DNA of 64,000 nucleotides from Pseudomonas sp. LS1212. GTDB lineage: Bacteria > Pseudomonadota > Gammaproteobacteria > Pseudomonadales > Pseudomonadaceae. Location: positions 1,339,001-1,403,000 of the forward strand of contig NZ_CP102951.1 of assembly GCF_024741815.1 (NCBI RefSeq), given 5' to 3'. Of this stretch, positions 1 through 7,865 are shown piece by piece; the stretch's first letter is position 1, and each line of letters opens with the position of its first letter. Made by a program: the position numbers and the translations under genes. The notes under the pieces are model-generated. The model was not told where the DNA came from. It saw only the letters and a list, made by a program, of their open reading frames with translations, and ran no database searches.

Positions 1-754
1 GGTCGGCAAATACATGGAGCTGCTGGACGCTTACAAGTCGCTGATCGAAGCGATGAGCCACGCCGGCATCCAGAACCGCACCAAGGTCAACCTGCGCTAT
101 ATCGATTCCGAAGACATCGAGAACCAGGGTACCGAGTTGCTCGAAGGCGTCGACGCCATTCTGGTACCGGGCGGCTTCGGTCTGCGTGGGGTCGAAGGCA
201 AGATCACCGCGGTGCAGTACGCTCGTGAGAACAAGGTTCCGTACCTGGGCATCTGCCTGGGGATGCAGGTCGCCGTGATCGAGTTCGCCCGCAACGTCAT
301 GGGCTGGAAGGACGCCAACTCCACCGAGTTCGATCGCACCTGCGGTCACCCGGTCGTGGGCCTGATCACCGAGTGGGAAGATGCCACCGGCGCAGTCGAA
401 ACCCGTACCGAAGCCTCCGACCTGGGCGGCACCATGCGCCTGGGTGCCCAGGAGTGCCAGCTGGAAAACGGCACCAAGGTCCATGACTGCTATGCCAAGG
501 ACGTGATCGTCGAGCGTCATCGTCACCGCTATGAAGTGAACAACAAGCTGCTGCCTCAGTTGATGGAAGCCGGCCTGAAAATTTCCGGGCGTTCCGGTGA
601 TGGCGCGCTGGTCGAAGTGGTTGAAGCCAACGACCATCCATGGTTCGTCGCTTGCCAGTTCCACCCGGAATTCACATCGACCCCACGTGACGGCCACCCG
701 CTGTTCAGTGGCTTCGTCAAGGCCGCTTTGGCTCAATATCAGAAGAAAGCCTGA
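1..754 (+). CDS. pyrG: CTP synthase, C-terminal part (5' end outside window)
   Basis: Amidates UTP to CTP with glutamine as nitrogen donor, in the cytoplasm; last step of de novo pyrimidine nucleotide synthesis. The reading frame is open through the left edge (frame starting at base 2), so only about 250 C-terminal residues are visible; the family is about 540 residues, so the synthetase domain lies outside. What is seen is the class I glutamine amidotransferase domain: the nucleophile elbow PYLGICLGMQ (Cys near base 256) and the His-Glu pair in QFHPEFTS near base 660. kdsA follows after 17 bases, the usual Pseudomonas order. Confidence 0.97.
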   Translation, partial: VGKYMELLDAYKSLIEAMSHAGIQNRTKVNLRYIDSEDIENQGTELLEGVDAILVPGGFGLRGVEGKITAVQYARENKVPYLGICLGMQVAVIEFARNVMGWKDANSTEFDRTCGHPVVGLITEWEDATGAVETRTEASDLGGTMRLGAQECQLENGTKVHDCYAKDVIVERHRHRYEVNNKLLPQLMEAGLKISGRSGDGALVEVVEANDHPWFVACQFHPEFTSTPRDGHPLFSGFVKAALAQYQKKA

Positions 755-771
755 TCCGGGGACTGAAAAGC

Positions 772-1617
772 ATGGCGCAGAAGATCATCCGCGTAGGCAA
801 CATCGAAATCGCCAACGACAAGCCCATGGTGCTGTTTGGCGGCATGAACGTGCTGGAAAGCCGCGACATGGCGATGCAGGTCTGTGAAGAGTACGTACGG
901 GTCACCGAGAAACTCGGTATCCCTTACGTGTTCAAGGCCAGCTTCGACAAGGCCAATCGCTCGTCGATAAGCTCCTATCGTGGCCCGGGCCTGGAAGAGG
1001 GCATGCGGATTTTCGAAGAGGTCAAAAGCACCTTCGGCGTGCCGCTGATCACTGACGTTCATGAGCCGGAGCAGGCTGCCGTTGTCGCCGAAGTCTGCGA
1101 CATCATCCAGTTGCCGGCCTTCCTGTCGCGCCAGACCGATCTGGTCGTGGCCATGGCCAAAACCGGTGCGGTCATCAACATCAAGAAGGCCCAGTTCCTC
1201 GCGCCTCAGGAAATGAAGCACATCCTGACCAAATGCGAAGAAGCCGGAAATGACCAGTTGATCCTCTGTGAGCGTGGTTCGAGCTTCGGTTACAACAACC
1301 TGGTCGTGGATATGCTCGGCTTCGGCATCATGAAGCAGTTCGAATACCCGGTGTTCTTCGACGTGACCCACTCCCTACAGATGCCGGGTGGTCGCGCCGA
1401 TTCCGCCGGTGGTCGCCGTGCCCAGGTCACTGACCTGGCCAAGGCCGGCCTGAGCCAGGGTCTTGCCGGGCTGTTCCTCGAGGCGCATCCGGACCCGGAT
1501 AACGCCAAGTGTGACGGTCCTTGTGCCTTGCGCCTGGACAAGCTCGAGCCGTTCCTGGCTCAGCTCAAGGCATTGGATGAACTTGTTAAAAGTTTTCCGA
1601 CGGTAGAAACCGCGTAA
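772..1617 (+). CDS. kdsA: 3-deoxy-8-phosphooctulonate (KDO-8-P) synthase
   Basis: Condenses phosphoenolpyruvate with arabinose 5-phosphate to KDO-8-phosphate, the precursor of the inner-core sugar of lipopolysaccharide. The 281-residue length is typical of the family. Visible motifs are KASFDKANRSS (about residues 56-66), the HEPEQ segment, NIKKAQFLAP, and DVTHSLQMPGG in the TIM-barrel core. The ATG lies 17 bases after pyrG, so the two are probably co-transcribed; eno follows after a spacer with a hairpin. Confidence 0.98.
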   Translation: MAQKIIRVGNIEIANDKPMVLFGGMNVLESRDMAMQVCEEYVRVTEKLGIPYVFKASFDKANRSSISSYRGPGLEEGMRIFEEVKSTFGVPLITDVHEPEQAAVVAEVCDIIQLPAFLSRQTDLVVAMAKTGAVINIKKAQFLAPQEMKHILTKCEEAGNDQLILCERGSSFGYNNLVVDMLGFGIMKQFEYPVFFDVTHSLQMPGGRADSAGGRRAQVTDLAKAGLSQGLAGLFLEAHPDPDNAKCDGPCALRLDKLEPFLAQLKALDELVKSFPTVETA

Positions 1618-1653
1618 TCCTCGATTCTCCGGTAAAGTATCGCACGATTATTT

Positions 1654-1673
1654 CTCTGGCCCTCGGGCCAGAG
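1654..1673 (+). other. Perfect inverted repeat between kdsA and eno
   Basis: CTCTGGCCC pairs exactly with GGGCCAGAG across two bases. A real RNA hairpin would open one or two of the inner pairs. No run of T follows directly, so it is not a standard intrinsic terminator. It could attenuate read-through, stabilise the kdsA mRNA end, or mark a processing site ahead of eno. Confidence 0.5.
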
Positions 1674-1772
1674 CCTTGTCGTCTTCAGACCTGCCCGTTG
1701 GTCAGCGCCTGACGATGGCAACAGATTTCTCTCAGCTGCGTCGTTTTCGTCAATCTTGGAGTACTTACAACA

Positions 1773-3062
1773 ATGGCTAAAATCGTCGACATCAAAGGTC
1801 GTGAAGTTCTCGACTCCCGTGGCAATCCCACTGTGGAAGCGGACGTGCTTCTCGACAACGGCATCATCGGCAGTGCCTGCGCGCCGTCCGGTGCTTCCAC
1901 CGGCTCGCGTGAGGCACTTGAGCTGCGTGATGGCGACAAGAGCCGTTACATGGGCAAGGGCGTACTCAAGGCCGTGGCCAACATCAACGGCCCGATCCGC
2001 GCTGCGCTGCTGGGCAAGGACCCGCTTGACCAGAAAGCCCTCGACCGCACCATGATCGAGCTCGATGGCACCGAGAACAAGGGCAGCCTGGGCGCCAACG
2101 CGATCCTCGCCGTGTCCCTGGCCGCTGCAAAGGCTGCCGCCCACGACCAGGACCTGCCGCTGTACGCACACATCGCCAACCTCAACGGTACCCCGGGCGT
2201 GTACTCCATGCCGGTGCCGATGATGAACATCATCAACGGTGGCGAGCACGCCGATAACAACGTCGACATCCAGGAGTTCATGGTTCAGCCGGTTGGCGCC
2301 AAGACCTTCTCGGAAGGTCTGCGCATGGGCACCGAGATTTTCCATCACCTCAAGGCTGTGCTGAAGGCCCGTGGCCTGAACACCGCTGTCGGTGACGAAG
2401 GTGGTTTCGCCCCTAACCTGGCGTCCAACGAAGACGCGCTGTCGGCAATCGCCGAAGCCGTGGCCAATGCCGGTTACAAGCTGGGCACCGACGTGACCCT
2501 GGCCCTGGACTGCGCTGCCAGCGAATTCTACAAGGACGGCAAGTACGATCTGGCTGGCGAAGGCAAGGCGTTCGACGCTGCTGGTTTTGCCGACTACCTC
2601 AAAGGCCTGACCGAGCGTTACCCGATCATCTCCATCGAAGATGGCCTGGACGAGTCCGACTGGGCTGGCTGGAAAATCCTCACCGACAAGATCGGCGACA
2701 AGGTGCAGCTGGTCGGTGACGACCTGTTCGTAACCAACACCAAGATCCTGAAAGAAGGCATCGACAAGAAGATCGCCAACTCGATCCTGATCAAGTTCAA
2801 CCAGATCGGCACCCTGACCGAAACCCTGGAAGCCATCCAGATGGCCAAGGCCGCCGGTTACACCGCGGTGATCTCCCACCGTTCGGGCGAAACCGAAGAC
2901 TCGACCATTGCCGACCTGGCGGTGGGTACTGCTGCTGGCCAGATCAAGACCGGTTCGCTGTGCCGTTCCGACCGCGTTTCCAAGTACAACCAATTGCTGC
3001 GTATCGAAGAGCAACTGGGCGCCAAGGCGAAGTACAACGGCCGTGCCGAGTTTCGCGGCTAA
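1773..3062 (+). CDS. eno: Enolase
   Basis: Interconverts 2-phosphoglycerate and phosphoenolpyruvate in glycolysis and gluconeogenesis; in proteobacteria it is also a component of the RNA degradosome. At 429 residues it has the usual length. The catalytic lysine lies in ILIKFNQIGT (about K341), the metal-binding aspartate in VGDDLFVTN, and the family signature in SHRSGETED. A GGAG ribosome site lies about 11 bases before the ATG. The gene directly supplies PEP, the substrate of the upstream KdsA. Confidence 0.99.
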   Translation: MAKIVDIKGREVLDSRGNPTVEADVLLDNGIIGSACAPSGASTGSREALELRDGDKSRYMGKGVLKAVANINGPIRAALLGKDPLDQKALDRTMIELDGTENKGSLGANAILAVSLAAAKAAAHDQDLPLYAHIANLNGTPGVYSMPVPMMNIINGGEHADNNVDIQEFMVQPVGAKTFSEGLRMGTEIFHHLKAVLKARGLNTAVGDEGGFAPNLASNEDALSAIAEAVANAGYKLGTDVTLALDCAASEFYKDGKYDLAGEGKAFDAAGFADYLKGLTERYPIISIEDGLDESDWAGWKILTDKIGDKVQLVGDDLFVTNTKILKEGIDKKIANSILIKFNQIGTLTETLEAIQMAKAAGYTAVISHRSGETEDSTIADLAVGTAAGQIKTGSLCRSDRVSKYNQLLRIEEQLGAKAKYNGRAEFRG

Positions 3063-3227
3063 GCAATAGATGGTAAAAAGACACTAGTTTGCGTCTGAAA
3101 TGTCACGCAATGGTCCTTCAGATGCTTCCTACTGTGAGCGCTACACAGCACAAAGCCTGGCCGATGCCGGGCTTCGTGCCTTCAGTCGTTTCATGGATGC
3201 GGCTGTCTTTTTCCACTGGATACCTTG

Positions 3228-3506
3228 ATGCGCAGTCCCTACTGGTTGTTCCTCGTCTTGCTTCTACTGCTCGGTGGCCTGCAGTATCGCCTCTGGGTGG
3301 GTAATGGAAGCCTGGCGCAGGTGGCCGACCTGAAGCAGCAAATCGCTGACCAGCACGCCGAGAACGAGCGTCTGCTGGAGCGCAACCGTGTCCTGGATGC
3401 GGAAGTGCTGGAGTTGAAAAAAGGCATGGAGACCGTTGAAGAACGTGCTCGCCATGAACTGGGCATGGTCAAGGAGGGTGAAACCCTCTACCAGTTGGCC
3501 CAATGA
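3228..3506 (+). CDS. ftsB: Cell division protein FtsB
   Basis: Small bitopic divisome protein that forms the FtsQLB complex and activates septal peptidoglycan synthesis. The 92 residues show a short N-terminus, one membrane helix (about 4-21, LFLVLLLLLGG), then a periplasmic coiled coil rich in Q, E and L (about 28-65) and a conserved tail ending GETLYQLAQ. I use ATG 3228 rather than the TTG one codon upstream. Its stop overlaps the ispD start by four bases (ATGA), suggesting translational coupling; eno-ftsB-ispD is a conserved order. Confidence 0.95.
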   Translation: MRSPYWLFLVLLLLLGGLQYRLWVGNGSLAQVADLKQQIADQHAENERLLERNRVLDAEVLELKKGMETVEERARHELGMVKEGETLYQLAQ

Positions 3507-4210
3507 TGTCGTCTCTGCCTGCCTTCTGGGCAGTGATTCCGGCCGCGGGCATCGGTGCCCGTATGGCTGCCGACCGTCCCAAGCAATACCTGCAACTGGG
3601 CGCGCGGACCATCCTCGAGCATAGCCTCGACTGTTTTCTCGACCACCCCTGCCTGAAGGGGCTGGTAGTCAGCCTGGCGGTTGACGATCCTTTCTGGCCG
3701 ACGCTGCAAAGCGCCAGCGACCCGCGTATCCAGCGCGCCGCCGGGGGCCGCGAGCGGGCCGATTCCGTACTCAATGCCTTGTTGTTGTTGCATGCCCAGG
3801 GGGCTGCCGATGACGATTGGGTGTTGGTCCATGACGCCGCACGACCGAACCTGGCCCGTTCCGATCTGGACAAGCTGCTGGCAGAACTGGCCGATGACCC
3901 GGTCGGGGGCCTGCTGGCGGTGCCGGCGCGCGATACCCTCAAGCGGGCCGATGCCAACGGGCGGGTCAGTGCCACGGTTGACCGCAGCACGATCTGGCAG
4001 GCCTATACGCCGCAGATGTTTCGCCTGGGTGCGTTGCATCGGGCGCTGGCTGACAGCCTGGTGGCCGATGTGGCGATTACCGATGAGGCTTCGGCCATTG
4101 AATGGGCGGGGCAGGCGCCGCGGCTGATCGAAGGGCGTTCGGACAATATCAAGGTTACCCGGCCTGAAGACCTGGAGTGGTTGCGCCAGCGGTGGGCGAT
4201 GCGTCGCTGA
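3503..4210 (+). CDS. ispD: 2-C-methyl-D-erythritol 4-phosphate cytidylyltransferase
   Basis: Third step of the MEP isoprenoid pathway: transfers CMP from CTP to methylerythritol 4-phosphate. The N-terminal nucleotidyltransferase signature IPAAGIGARM followed by RPKQYLQL is present (about 10-32), as is VHDAARPNL (about 110-118), which carries a catalytic aspartate. Length 235 is normal. Another MEP gene, ispF, sits 3 kb downstream, separated by the formaldehyde genes; in many bacteria ispD and ispF are adjacent. Confidence 0.97.
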   Translation: MMSSLPAFWAVIPAAGIGARMAADRPKQYLQLGARTILEHSLDCFLDHPCLKGLVVSLAVDDPFWPTLQSASDPRIQRAAGGRERADSVLNALLLLHAQGAADDDWVLVHDAARPNLARSDLDKLLAELADDPVGGLLAVPARDTLKRADANGRVSATVDRSTIWQAYTPQMFRLGALHRALADSLVADVAITDEASAIEWAGQAPRLIEGRSDNIKVTRPEDLEWLRQRWAMRR

Positions 4211-4216
4211 TGGCCT

Positions 4217-4310
4217 CATCGCTGGCAAGCCAGCTCCCACAAGAGACTGGTGTCAGGCCAATATTTTGTGAACGACTTCAATCCCTGTGGGAGCTGGCTT
4301 GCCAGCGATG
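4217..4310. repeat. REP doublet (REPIN-type inverted pair)
   Basis: Two 24-base arms, 4217-4240 and 4287-4310, are exact reverse complements (core CTGGCAAGCCAGCTCCCAC and its complement) separated by 46 bases. Each arm is itself partly self-complementary (CTGGCAAGCCAG). Extra GGCC/GGCC bases outside the arms extend the symmetry. The position between the convergent ends of ispD and the LysR gene fits an extragenic REP element mobilised by a RAYT transposase encoded elsewhere; it may also stop transcription from both sides. Confidence 0.85.
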
Positions 4311-4329
4311 GGGCCTGAAAGCCTGTCCA

Positions 4330-5229
4330 CTATGGCGCTGAGTACTCCGGCCTGCCAGCCAACCCCTCCCTTAAATAATCCACCAACTTGCGCACCTTGG
4401 GCGACAGATGCCGCTGCTGCGGGTACAGCGCCCAAACCGCCGTGTTCGGCGGCTGATGGGCTTCAAGCAAGGAAACCAGCGCACCACTGTGCAAATGCTC
4501 GAGCACATAGTAGTCAGGCAGCTGGCACAACCCCACCCCCCTAAGCGCCGCGTCGAGCACCGCCTGGCCACTGTTGCAGCGCCAGTTGCCCTGGACCCGC
4601 TGGGAAAACTCGCGCCCGTTCTGCTGCAATTGCCAGAGGTCCGAGCTGCCGATCAGGCAATTGTGCCGACCAAGCTCCGAAAGGCTGTGCGGGCGACCGT
4701 AACGTTCAAGGTAGGAGGGCGATGCGCACAAGTACATGCGCCGCGGAGCCAGGCGTGCCGCTACCAGTCGCGACTCCTGCAGGCGCCCCAGGCGTATCGC
4801 CAGGTCCAGGCCCTCGTGAACCAGGTCCAGGGTCCGGTTACTCAACTCGATGTCCACCCGCAACTGCGGGTAAAGCCCCATGAACTGAGTCACCAGCGGC
4901 ACGATGAAGCGCTCGCCATAGGCCACCGCACAGGTCATGCGCAACAACCCCTTCGGTTCGCTGGTGAGATCGCCTACTGCGCGCAGGGCTTCCTCGCGCC
5001 CGTCCTGCAGGCGCTGACAATGCTGCAGGAACGTCTGGCCGGCTTCGGTCAGCGCCACCCGGCGCGTACTGCGGTAGAGAAGGCGCGTCTGCAATCGCTC
5101 TTCCAGGCGGGCGATCTGCCGGCTGATGTGCGAGGACGATACACCCAGCCGCTCGGCGGCCGCCGTGAATTGACTGCACTCGGCCACGGCGACGAACTCA
5201 TCGATCCCTTCCCAGCGATTCTCGCTCAT
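4330..5229 (-). CDS. LysR family transcriptional regulator, divergent from formaldehyde genes
   Basis: A 299-residue LysR-type regulator. The N-terminal winged helix-turn-helix is clear (about 15-65: FTAAAERLGVSSSHISRQIA, then LYRSTRRVALTEAG), followed by a periplasmic-binding-like effector domain. It is transcribed away from the glutathione-dependent formaldehyde dehydrogenase gene across a 104-base spacer, so control of that operon, probably in response to an unknown effector, is the natural inference. The sequence alone does not identify the effector. Confidence 0.9.
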   Translation of the reverse strand: MSENRWEGIDEFVAVAECSQFTAAAERLGVSSSHISRQIARLEERLQTRLLYRSTRRVALTEAGQTFLQHCQRLQDGREEALRAVGDLTSEPKGLLRMTCAVAYGERFIVPLVTQFMGLYPQLRVDIELSNRTLDLVHEGLDLAIRLGRLQESRLVAARLAPRRMYLCASPSYLERYGRPHSLSELGRHNCLIGSSDLWQLQQNGREFSQRVQGNWRCNSGQAVLDAALRGVGLCQLPDYYVLEHLHSGALVSLLEAHQPPNTAVWALYPQQRHLSPKVRKLVDYLREGLAGRPEYSAP

Positions 5230-5333
5230 TGATTATCCCTGCATGGCAATAATGTTTTGCATTTGCCTGGATTATTCATCATTCGAGGCTCAATTACACT
5301 GGCAGACTACTGTCCCCCCTGCTGGAGAAGATG

Positions 5334-6446
5334 ATGATCAAGTCCCGTGCTGCCGTAGCCTTCGAGGCCAAGAAACCGCTGGAGATCGTTGAAGTCGACG
5401 TGGCGATGCCCAAGGCCGGTGAAGTGCTGCTGCGCGTTGTCGCCTCCGGCGTCTGCCATACCGATGCATACACGTTGTCCGGCGCGGATCCGGAAGGCAT
5501 CTTCCCGTCGATTCTCGGTCACGAAGGTGGCGCCATTGTCGAGGCCATCGGCGAGGGCGTGACCTCGGTGGCTATCGGTGATCACGTAATCCCGCTCTAC
5601 ACGCCTGAGTGTGGCAAGTGCAAATTCTGCCTGTCGGGCAAGACCAACCTGTGCCAGGCCATTCGCGCGACCCAGGGCAAGGGCCTGATGCCTGATGGCA
5701 CCACGCGCTTTTCCTACAAGGGCCAGCAACTGTTCCACTACATGGGAACTTCGACTTTCTCCGAGTACACCGTGCTGCCGGAAATCTCCGTGGCCAAGAT
5801 TCAAAAAGAAGCGCCGCTGGAAAAGGTCTGCCTGCTCGGTTGCGGCGTGACCACCGGCATTGGCGCGGTGCTCAACACGGCGAAGGTCAAGCCGGGCGAT
5901 ACCGTGGCTATTTTCGGTCTCGGCGGGATCGGCCTGTCGGCGGTCATCGGTGCGGTCAAGGCCAAGGCCAGCCGCATCATCGCCATCGACATCAACCCGG
6001 CCAAGTTTGAAATCGCCCGTCAACTGGGCGCCACCGATTGCGTCAACCCGAAAGACTACGATCGTCCGATCCAGGAAGTGATTGTCGACCTCACCGATGG
6101 TGGCGTCGACTTCTCCTTCGAGTGCATCGGTAACGTCCAGTTGATGCGTGCGGCGCTGGAATGCTGCCACAAGGGCTGGGGCGAGTCGGTGATCATCGGG
6201 GTGGCCGGTGCCGGCCAGGAAATCTCTACCCGTCCGTTCCAGCTGGTGACCGGTCGCGTCTGGCGCGGTTCGGCCTTTGGTGGCGTGCGTGGCCGCAGCG
6301 AGCTGCCGAGCTATGTGGAAATGGCCGAGAAGGGCGAAATCCCGCTGGACACCTTCATCACCCATACCATGGGCCTGGAAGACATCAACAAGGCTTTTGA
6401 CCTGATGCATGAAGGCAAGAGCATTCGTAGCGTCATCCATTTCTGA
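5334..6446 (+). CDS. frmA: S-(hydroxymethyl)glutathione dehydrogenase / class III alcohol dehydrogenase
   Basis: Oxidises S-hydroxymethylglutathione (formaldehyde plus glutathione) to S-formylglutathione with NAD; zinc-dependent, cytoplasmic. Motifs: GVCHTDAYTLSG with the catalytic-zinc Cys, GHEGG with the zinc His, the four structural-zinc cysteines in CGKCKFCLSGKTNLC, and the NAD-binding GLGGIGLSAV. Two ATGs are adjacent; GGAG at 5324-5327 is 6 bases from the second (5334) but only 3 from the first, so I choose 5334, giving 370 residues. fghA follows after 8 bases. Often annotated adhC in Pseudomonas. Confidence 0.96.
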   Translation: MIKSRAAVAFEAKKPLEIVEVDVAMPKAGEVLLRVVASGVCHTDAYTLSGADPEGIFPSILGHEGGAIVEAIGEGVTSVAIGDHVIPLYTPECGKCKFCLSGKTNLCQAIRATQGKGLMPDGTTRFSYKGQQLFHYMGTSTFSEYTVLPEISVAKIQKEAPLEKVCLLGCGVTTGIGAVLNTAKVKPGDTVAIFGLGGIGLSAVIGAVKAKASRIIAIDINPAKFEIARQLGATDCVNPKDYDRPIQEVIVDLTDGGVDFSFECIGNVQLMRAALECCHKGWGESVIIGVAGAGQEISTRPFQLVTGRVWRGSAFGGVRGRSELPSYVEMAEKGEIPLDTFITHTMGLEDINKAFDLMHEGKSIRSVIHF

Positions 6447-6454
6447 GGTCCGCC

Positions 6455-7297
6455 ATGAGCCTGGAAAACCTTTCCTGCCAGAAAAGCTTCGGCGGCTGGC
6501 ACAAGCGTTACAAGCACCATTCCACGGTGCTGGGCTGTGACATGGTGTTTGCCGTGTACCTGCCGCCGCAGGCCGAGCAGGGCGGCAAGCTGCCCGTGCT
6601 GTACTGGCTGTCCGGCTTGACCTGCACCGACGAGAATTTCATGCAAAAGGCCGGGGCCCACAAGCTCGCGGCCGAGCTGGGGTTGATCATCGTGGCGCCC
6701 GATACCAGCCCGCGTGGCCCGCAGGTTCCGGGCGACCTGGACGGTGCCTGGGACTTTGGCCTGGGTGCCGGCTTCTATCTCAATGCCACCCAGCAACCCT
6801 GGGCCGAGCATTACCGCATGCACGATTATGTGGTGCAGGAGTTGCCGGAGCTGGTCGAGGCGCATTTCCCGGCCTCCGATCGTCGGGGCATAAGCGGCCA
6901 CTCCATGGGTGGCCATGGTGCGCTGGTCTGTGCCTTGCGCAACCCCGGGCGCTATCGTTCGGTTTCGGCGTTTGCGCCGATCAGCAATCCGATCGACTGC
7001 CCGTGGGGGCAAAAGGCTTTCTCGCGTTACCTGGGCGAGGAGCGTTCGCGCTGGCGTGAGTGGGATGCAAGCGTACTGATCGCCGAGGCCGGGGAGAAAC
7101 TGCCGTTGCTGGTCGATCAGGGTGATCGCGACGACTTCCTCGCCACCCAACTCAAGCCCGAGGCCCTGGTCCAGGCTGCGCGTGCGGTGGGGCACCGGCT
7201 GGAGCTGCGGATGCAGCCAGGTTATGACCATAGCTACTACTTTATCGCGAGCTTCATCGACGATCATTTGCACCACCATGCGCAGGCGTTGGCCTGA
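6455..7297 (+). CDS. fghA: S-formylglutathione hydrolase
   Basis: Hydrolyses S-formylglutathione to formate and glutathione, completing detoxification of formaldehyde begun by the upstream dehydrogenase. An alpha/beta-hydrolase of the esterase D family, 280 residues. The nucleophile serine is in GHSMGGHGAL, the acid probably in DQGDRDDF, and the catalytic histidine in GYDHSYYFI. The 8-base spacing to the dehydrogenase gene points to a two-gene operon. Confidence 0.96.
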   Translation: MSLENLSCQKSFGGWHKRYKHHSTVLGCDMVFAVYLPPQAEQGGKLPVLYWLSGLTCTDENFMQKAGAHKLAAELGLIIVAPDTSPRGPQVPGDLDGAWDFGLGAGFYLNATQQPWAEHYRMHDYVVQELPELVEAHFPASDRRGISGHSMGGHGALVCALRNPGRYRSVSAFAPISNPIDCPWGQKAFSRYLGEERSRWREWDASVLIAEAGEKLPLLVDQGDRDDFLATQLKPEALVQAARAVGHRLELRMQPGYDHSYYFIASFIDDHLHHHAQALA

Positions 7298-7361
7298 CAG
7301 CCACTGTTGTGTAACGCGCAGGGACAAATCGAGCCCATTGTCGGACAAAGTAGGTAGAATC

Positions 7362-7389
7362 ACGCCCTGACTCAATCGGGGCGTTTTTT
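7362..7389 (+). terminator. Intrinsic terminator immediately before ispF
   Basis: ACGCCCTG pairs with CGGGGCGT (one G-U pair) around a 7-base loop and runs directly into six T (7384-7389). It would end fghA transcription. The T-run finishes only two bases before the ispF ATG, leaving no normal leader for that gene on a transcript starting downstream. Confidence 0.75.
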
Positions 7390-7391
7390 AT

Positions 7392-7865
7392 ATGCGTATT
7401 GGCCACGGCTACGATGTGCACCGTTTCGCTGAAGGCGAATTCATAACCTTGGGAGGCGTGCGTATCGCGCACACATTCGGGCTGCTTGCGCACTCCGATG
7501 GCGACGTATTGCTGCACGCCCTGAGCGACGCCTTGCTCGGTGCCGCCGCACTGGGCGATATCGGCAAGCACTTTCCCGACACCGATCCGCAGTTCAAGGG
7601 CGCCGACAGCCGCGTGCTGCTTCGCCATGTGGTCGGCATTGTCCAGGCCAAGGGCTGGAAGGTCGGCAATGTCGACGCCACCATTGTCGCCCAGGCGCCG
7701 AAAATGGCGCCGCATATCGACGCCATGCGCGCGCTGATTGCCGCTGACCTGCAGGTCGAGCCCGACCAGGTGAACGTCAAGGCCACTACAACCGAGAAGC
7801 TCGGTTTCACTGGCCGCGAAGAAGGCATCGCGGTCCACGCCGTTGCCTTGTTGTTGCCAGCATGA
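7392..7865 (+). CDS. ispF: 2-C-methyl-D-erythritol 2,4-cyclodiphosphate synthase
   Basis: Cyclises CDP-methylerythritol 2-phosphate to MEcPP in the isoprenoid pathway; trimeric, zinc-dependent. Metal ligands are visible in GHGYDVHRF (residues 4-12) and in HSDGDVLLHALSDALLGA (about 34-51); the C-terminal signature KATTTEKLGFTGREEGIAV is intact. Length 157 is standard and the MRIGHGYD start matches the family. No purine-rich ribosome site precedes the ATG other than GGGGCG inside the terminator stem. It overlaps truD by four bases. Confidence 0.97.
   Translation: MRIGHGYDVHRFAEGEFITLGGVRIAHTFGLLAHSDGDVLLHALSDALLGAAALGDIGKHFPDTDPQFKGADSRVLLRHVVGIVQAKGWKVGNVDATIVAQAPKMAPHIDAMRALIAADLQVEPDQVNVKATTTEKLGFTGREEGIAVHAVALLLPA

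Noticed and set aside
1560..3014. 484-codon minus-strand ORF opposite eno
   Set aside because: Antisense shadow of a highly biased gene; no start signals and no recognisable domain.
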